64,000 nucleotides of DNA from Marthasterias glacialis. Lineage: Eukaryota; Echinodermata; Asteroidea; Forcipulatida; Asteriidae. The stretch is from positions 5,664,174 through 5,728,173 of the forward strand of contig OU452223.1 in NCBI GenBank assembly GCA_911728455.2. The letters run 5' to 3'. Below are positions 61,001 through 64,000 of this stretch, piece after piece (position 1 is the stretch's first letter; each line of letters opens with the position of its first letter). The notes under the pieces are model-generated. The model did not search any database and was not told the origin of the DNA. It saw only the letters and a list, made by a program, of their open reading frames with translations. The position numbers were made by a program, and so were the translations under genes.

Positions 61001-61934
61001 CAGTGGCTGATGGAAGATCAGAGTGTACTTTATATTCTACCAGTTGAAACATGTCAGTAGACTTATCTAAATCAATTCAATTTAAAAAAAAAAAAAAACA
61101 CTTTATCAATCCTTGACAGGCAATTACGAAAGAGTGGATTGGTACACAATAATGACCGACATGTGGCAGAGAGAGCCCCCACCCCACCCCACCCCACCCG
61201 GAGTAAGGAAACCTCCGCACACTCTTCCCCTATTGCACTGAACTGCCCTGGAAATCCTTCTGAGGGGTACATTACGCCACGCACGAGCACCAACAAATCT
61301 TTAACTTCAAAATGACAGCGATTTAAACAGACAAAACTATTTATTATTCTATGGGTTAGTTGCACATCATAGATGAGGTATTACTAACCTTTCAACAACG
61401 AAGTACAGCAATTATAGAAATTAAAATTGACAAGCTTCCTCTTCAAATCTTATCACATTTACTTGAAATAAAACGAACATTTCGATGATGTGATATCTTA
61501 AAATATTTCTCCTGAAGACGAGCAGAGTGTACTGTTCGAAACATCGAGACCACACCCGCTCTTTTCAGAGCCACCACTCCTCCCAAAAGAGATTTATACA
61601 TGGTTGTACCGGCAAGTTGACTAGTTTACTTTAGTCTATTATAAAACAATCTTTGTAATTTCCATAAAAACCAAACAAAGATTATAGGTATGGTTTTTTT
61701 CAGTAATGCATGTTTCTTATGCATGGGTTTGCTTTTCTTATACAGTAGTAAGGATGGTTAGAGCATGGTTAGGATATCTCATAACATGGAAGTTTACTTA
61801 CCAAATACATGGAATACAAATCCAGCCAAAAGGGAACTAGCAAACATTAGCAGAACTAAAGACGATCTGCGATGTTTTAGACGGCACTTCAGAAAGGGAA
61901 GGGATCGTGCGTGAAGTTCTGGTTGCAATGCCAT
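49034..61934 (-). CDS. Second Golgi carbohydrate sulfotransferase (HNK-1ST/CHST8-14 family), middle exon not found
   Basis: The last exon, 49034-49951, is bounded by a pyrimidine-rich acceptor and encodes 305 residues: CYVPKVGCTNWKR (5'-phosphosulfate loop), VRHPLERILSGYRDKF (3'-phosphate motif) and QPCMINYDIIG. It starts in phase 0, exactly where the last exon of the first sulfotransferase starts. A likely first exon is 61802-61934: 44 codons with a basic tail (FLKCRLKHRRSS) and membrane anchor (LVLLMFASSLLAGFVFHVF) ending in a GTAAGT donor in phase 1, as in the paralogue. A short stem exon of 3n+2 bases should lie between; I could not identify it. The Met codon at 50002 in the same frame lies in the intron and is probably not the start. 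The catalytic exon is near certain; joining it to 61802 is inference. Confidence 0.85.
50550..50830 (+). repeat. Dispersed repeat shared with 25590-25885
   Basis: See the shared blocks at 25590. It lies in the large intron of the second sulfotransferase. Confidence 0.55.
52122..52280. mobile_element. MITE with CTTTTCGAATCCACGGCTTC ends
   Basis: The 20-bp end is perfectly inverted at 52261-52280 and similarity extends to about 43 bp with GGATTCGGCT repeats. The palindrome explains the two overlapping 120-codon frames on opposite strands. Confidence 0.8.
53137..53189. repeat. Perfect palindrome, 26-bp arms
   Basis: AATAAACATCGACCAGTAAT continues as AATATA, then one base, then the exact mirror image. 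It sits just left of the 53195-53570 repeat. Confidence 0.9.
53195..53570 (+). repeat. Dispersed repeat, copy 1 of 2 (partner 60380-60720)
   Basis: Shared blocks in order are ATGTGACATCAC-like, AGCCACAGAGCCTGGACTT, CAGCTCAAT, ATCTTATATTTTATG, CTTTTGATATGA, GGAATGTACAA and TCACTCTTTTTGTAAA. Confidence 0.65.
54335..54956. mobile_element. DNA transposon with ATATGGGTCATTCCAT ends and internal GTGTCCC repeats
   Basis: The 16-bp ends are perfect inverted repeats, and TA on both sides could be the target duplication. Inside, GTGTCCCCGTTACATCG or its reverse appears at about 54370, 54538, 54570 and 54730. There is no coding content. Confidence 0.7.
60301..60328. repeat. (CAAT)n microsatellite
   Basis: About seven perfect CAAT units. 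Confidence 0.9.
60380..60720 (+). repeat. Dispersed repeat, copy 2 of 2 (partner 53195-53570)
   Basis: Same order of blocks as at 53195, with a (AATAAT)n stretch in place of a short spacer. Confidence 0.65.
61510..61625 (+). repeat. Penelope/hammerhead-like motif and CAGAGCCACCACTCCTCCCA repeat, copy 2
   Basis: CTGAAGACGAGCAGAGTGTA is followed by CTGTTCGAAACATCGAGACC. CGAGCAG and CTGTTCG pair over seven positions with one G-U. The right part matches 46925-47030 in inverse orientation. Confidence 0.45.
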
Positions 61935-64000
61935 CTTTGCACGAAGTGTGGTCAAGGAGGTGATGCGTGGTCATGCAGCAGGCACCTAGAGCTTTGTGAA
62001 ATCCACTGCAGCCCGCTATATACTAGCCACCGTCTAAGATCCTGGACGACGTGTAGCTCCCGGCCGCGGAGTGTGGTTAACTCGATGGAGGTATAAACCA
62101 ATGTAAACCTCTACACGTCACCCATGCTGATCAGCATTTCACCGTGCTATCGTTACCAACCGCCGGTCCGGATGCCGGAGGGCCAATAATTGTTATACAA
62201 TGTACTAGTGTATTTGCTTTATTTTTTCACGGCGGCTTAACTCTCAGCTGATGAAATAAAACTATAATAGAACGGCTATCGTTAGCTTAAAGACTATAGT
62301 TGCAATCTGCGTGTGGATCGTCACCCTGAATTTATGTACACGCGGGGAATACTAGCATGTTTCGAACTGCATGTTCATTTTTGTCGATCTCTTTCCCTGA
62401 GGATCGAGTTCAGGGAAAGTCAAGACCGTCACGGTGCAGCAGCAACTGACTGACGACGTTTCCTATGGGGAGGAAGACATAGGCCTATATGCCTTCATAA
62501 ATAGTAATCAATATACAGTGTATAACATGCTGGAGCTACAGTGTGTCTTTGATCGCTTTACTGTACCGTGATCTATTATGACATGTAGGATACATCATGT
62601 ATTATGTACATGTACATTGATACATGTACAAGTATAGTAAACCTGTCTGTCAATTACATAGAAATAATCAAAGTGAGAGACAAAGCATAATGAGGGGGTA
62701 ATGTGGGAAACGTGGAGGGGTGCCTTCCTTCTCCTTGGGAGGTTGGGGTTAGTACGTTTGTTGCTATGGGTTTAGTACATTGGTTGCTAGTGTTGCGCTT
62801 GCGCGACTTTCTAGTAAAAAATAAGACATGTGACGCGCTCTTAACCAATCACAAGGCAGAATGCGTGGCACTTTTCGAGGATGGGTTGACCATCAGAGGT
62901 CAGTTACCGCACCATGTGTTTTAGCTTTGGCCACTTGAGAAGTTAATCTCCAGCATTTCTTCAGGTTGTATACACTTAGTTAATCCCCTGTCCTGCTCTA
63001 GGCGGATTTAACATCAGCCAGTGTGACGCGTGTAAAGAGAAGGCTTGTATTTATATGTTTATGTTACAGTTGATTGCCTTTCCACTGTTTATCTTTCTCC
63101 CTTAAGCTCTTCTAAAAGTTTGTGTAGGAATTTTTTGTTCTTTCAAAACAGTTTTCTACCTTTTTTTCCTTTACTTTAATTTTGCTTTTATATTTGTTTC
63201 AACAACTTTTTTCTTTGATTAATGTTTTGTCCTTTAGTTTAAAAATATGCTAATTTTGACCCATTTTTAGCCGCTCCTTTGGTTAGTTTCTTTGCAATCC
63301 GGTGTAATAAACAATTAAAGCCCCTTGGCGGTGTGGTTAGTCATCCTTTATAATTGATTTCAGATAGCAGCCCAGCTGGCAGTGCAAGGAGCATCACCTT
63401 TCTGCTGCGCTCTCCCATCATAATACATATATCACTATATTATTCTTGAAGTTTTGCCTGTTTTTGAAGGAGTTTACTGCTGTTGATTCGGTCTTAAAGC
63501 TGTTTTGATTTTAATCCATCACTTGCTTTGGCACTGTGTTTTACCGAATTTTTCTTTGTTCAGTTTAGGTTTTAAAAAGAAATTAAGATTGGGTTCATCG
63601 TGTCCTTGCTCTATGGTTCATCAGTCCATATCGGTCTAAAGGTGTTTTGCCACTGATTCACCAATGAAGGTGTTTTTTGATTAAGTGTTTGAGGAAAACT
63701 ACAATAGACCGTATTTTTGACAGCAAGATGGCGCACTTCCATTTTGAAAGTGCAAAAATATTTAAAAATTGTAAAAATCAAAATTTTCCGAGCAAGAATC
63801 CTACGCTGATTACATTGTAAACTGTCAATAAAAAAAACTCAAAAGTTGTTAAGTCTATTAACTGCTTTAAAAAGTCTAATTGCACCTGGTACACCACACT
63901 ATTTCTATGGTTTGGCTCCCAGAATACCCCAAAGGGCGCCCTCTTGCAGTAAAAAAAATGTCCATTCGAGTCACTGTACCACCTTCTTGCACTTCCTAGA
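61935..64000. other. Region upstream of the second sulfotransferase
   Basis: It presumably includes promoter and 5' UTR near 61935-62200. Seen: a hairpin at 62393-62421 (CTTTCCCTGA facing TCAGGGAAAG), CATGTACA-rich sequence at 62580-62635, and the repeat at 63885-63945 shared with 35795-35870. No exon was recognised. Confidence 0.4.

Overview
The window looks like nuclear DNA of a marine invertebrate deuterostome, most likely an echinoderm. The basis is split genes with GT-AG introns, AT-rich introns packed with small DNA transposons and SINEs, animal-only families (Smac/DIABLO, EGFR-type cysteine-rich and CUB modules, Golgi carbohydrate sulfotransferases), and very frequent TAGGCCTA-type words. 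The species assignment is inference; the gene families are read directly from exon translations with matching splice phases.

Layout. (1) 1-8975, minus: eight exons of a secreted or membrane protein (signal peptide, a cysteine-rich block like ErbB/EGFR domain II, then CUB domains) that runs off the left edge. (2) 8976-12715: intergenic, little recognisable. (3) 13490-21286 (first non-coding exon near 23275), minus: complete nine-coding-exon Bax inhibitor-1 gene (TMBIM6), 239 aa. (4) 23715-29942, plus: complete six-exon DIABLO/Smac gene, 248 aa, with an intact AVPI IAP-binding motif. TMBIM6 and DIABLO are head to head across about 440 bp, so an anti-apoptotic ER protein and a pro-apoptotic mitochondrial protein may share a promoter. 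(5) 33790-42964, plus: three-exon carbohydrate sulfotransferase, 370 aa. (6) 49034-61934, minus: a second sulfotransferase of the same family, convergent with the first; its last exon and a likely membrane-anchor first exon are found, and a short middle exon is not.

Between and inside these genes lies a dense mobile-element landscape: palindromic MITEs, a recurrent set of TTAA-flanked non-autonomous elements, a three-level nested transposon stack ending 18 bp from a stop codon, a roughly 95-bp satellite array split by a 1.6-kb TTAA element, tRNA-Leu-headed SINEs, a broken non-LTR reverse transcriptase, and scattered Penelope/hammerhead-like motifs. No rRNA, functional tRNA, CRISPR or prokaryotic operon structure was seen. 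Coordinates were counted by hand and may be off by one or two bases.
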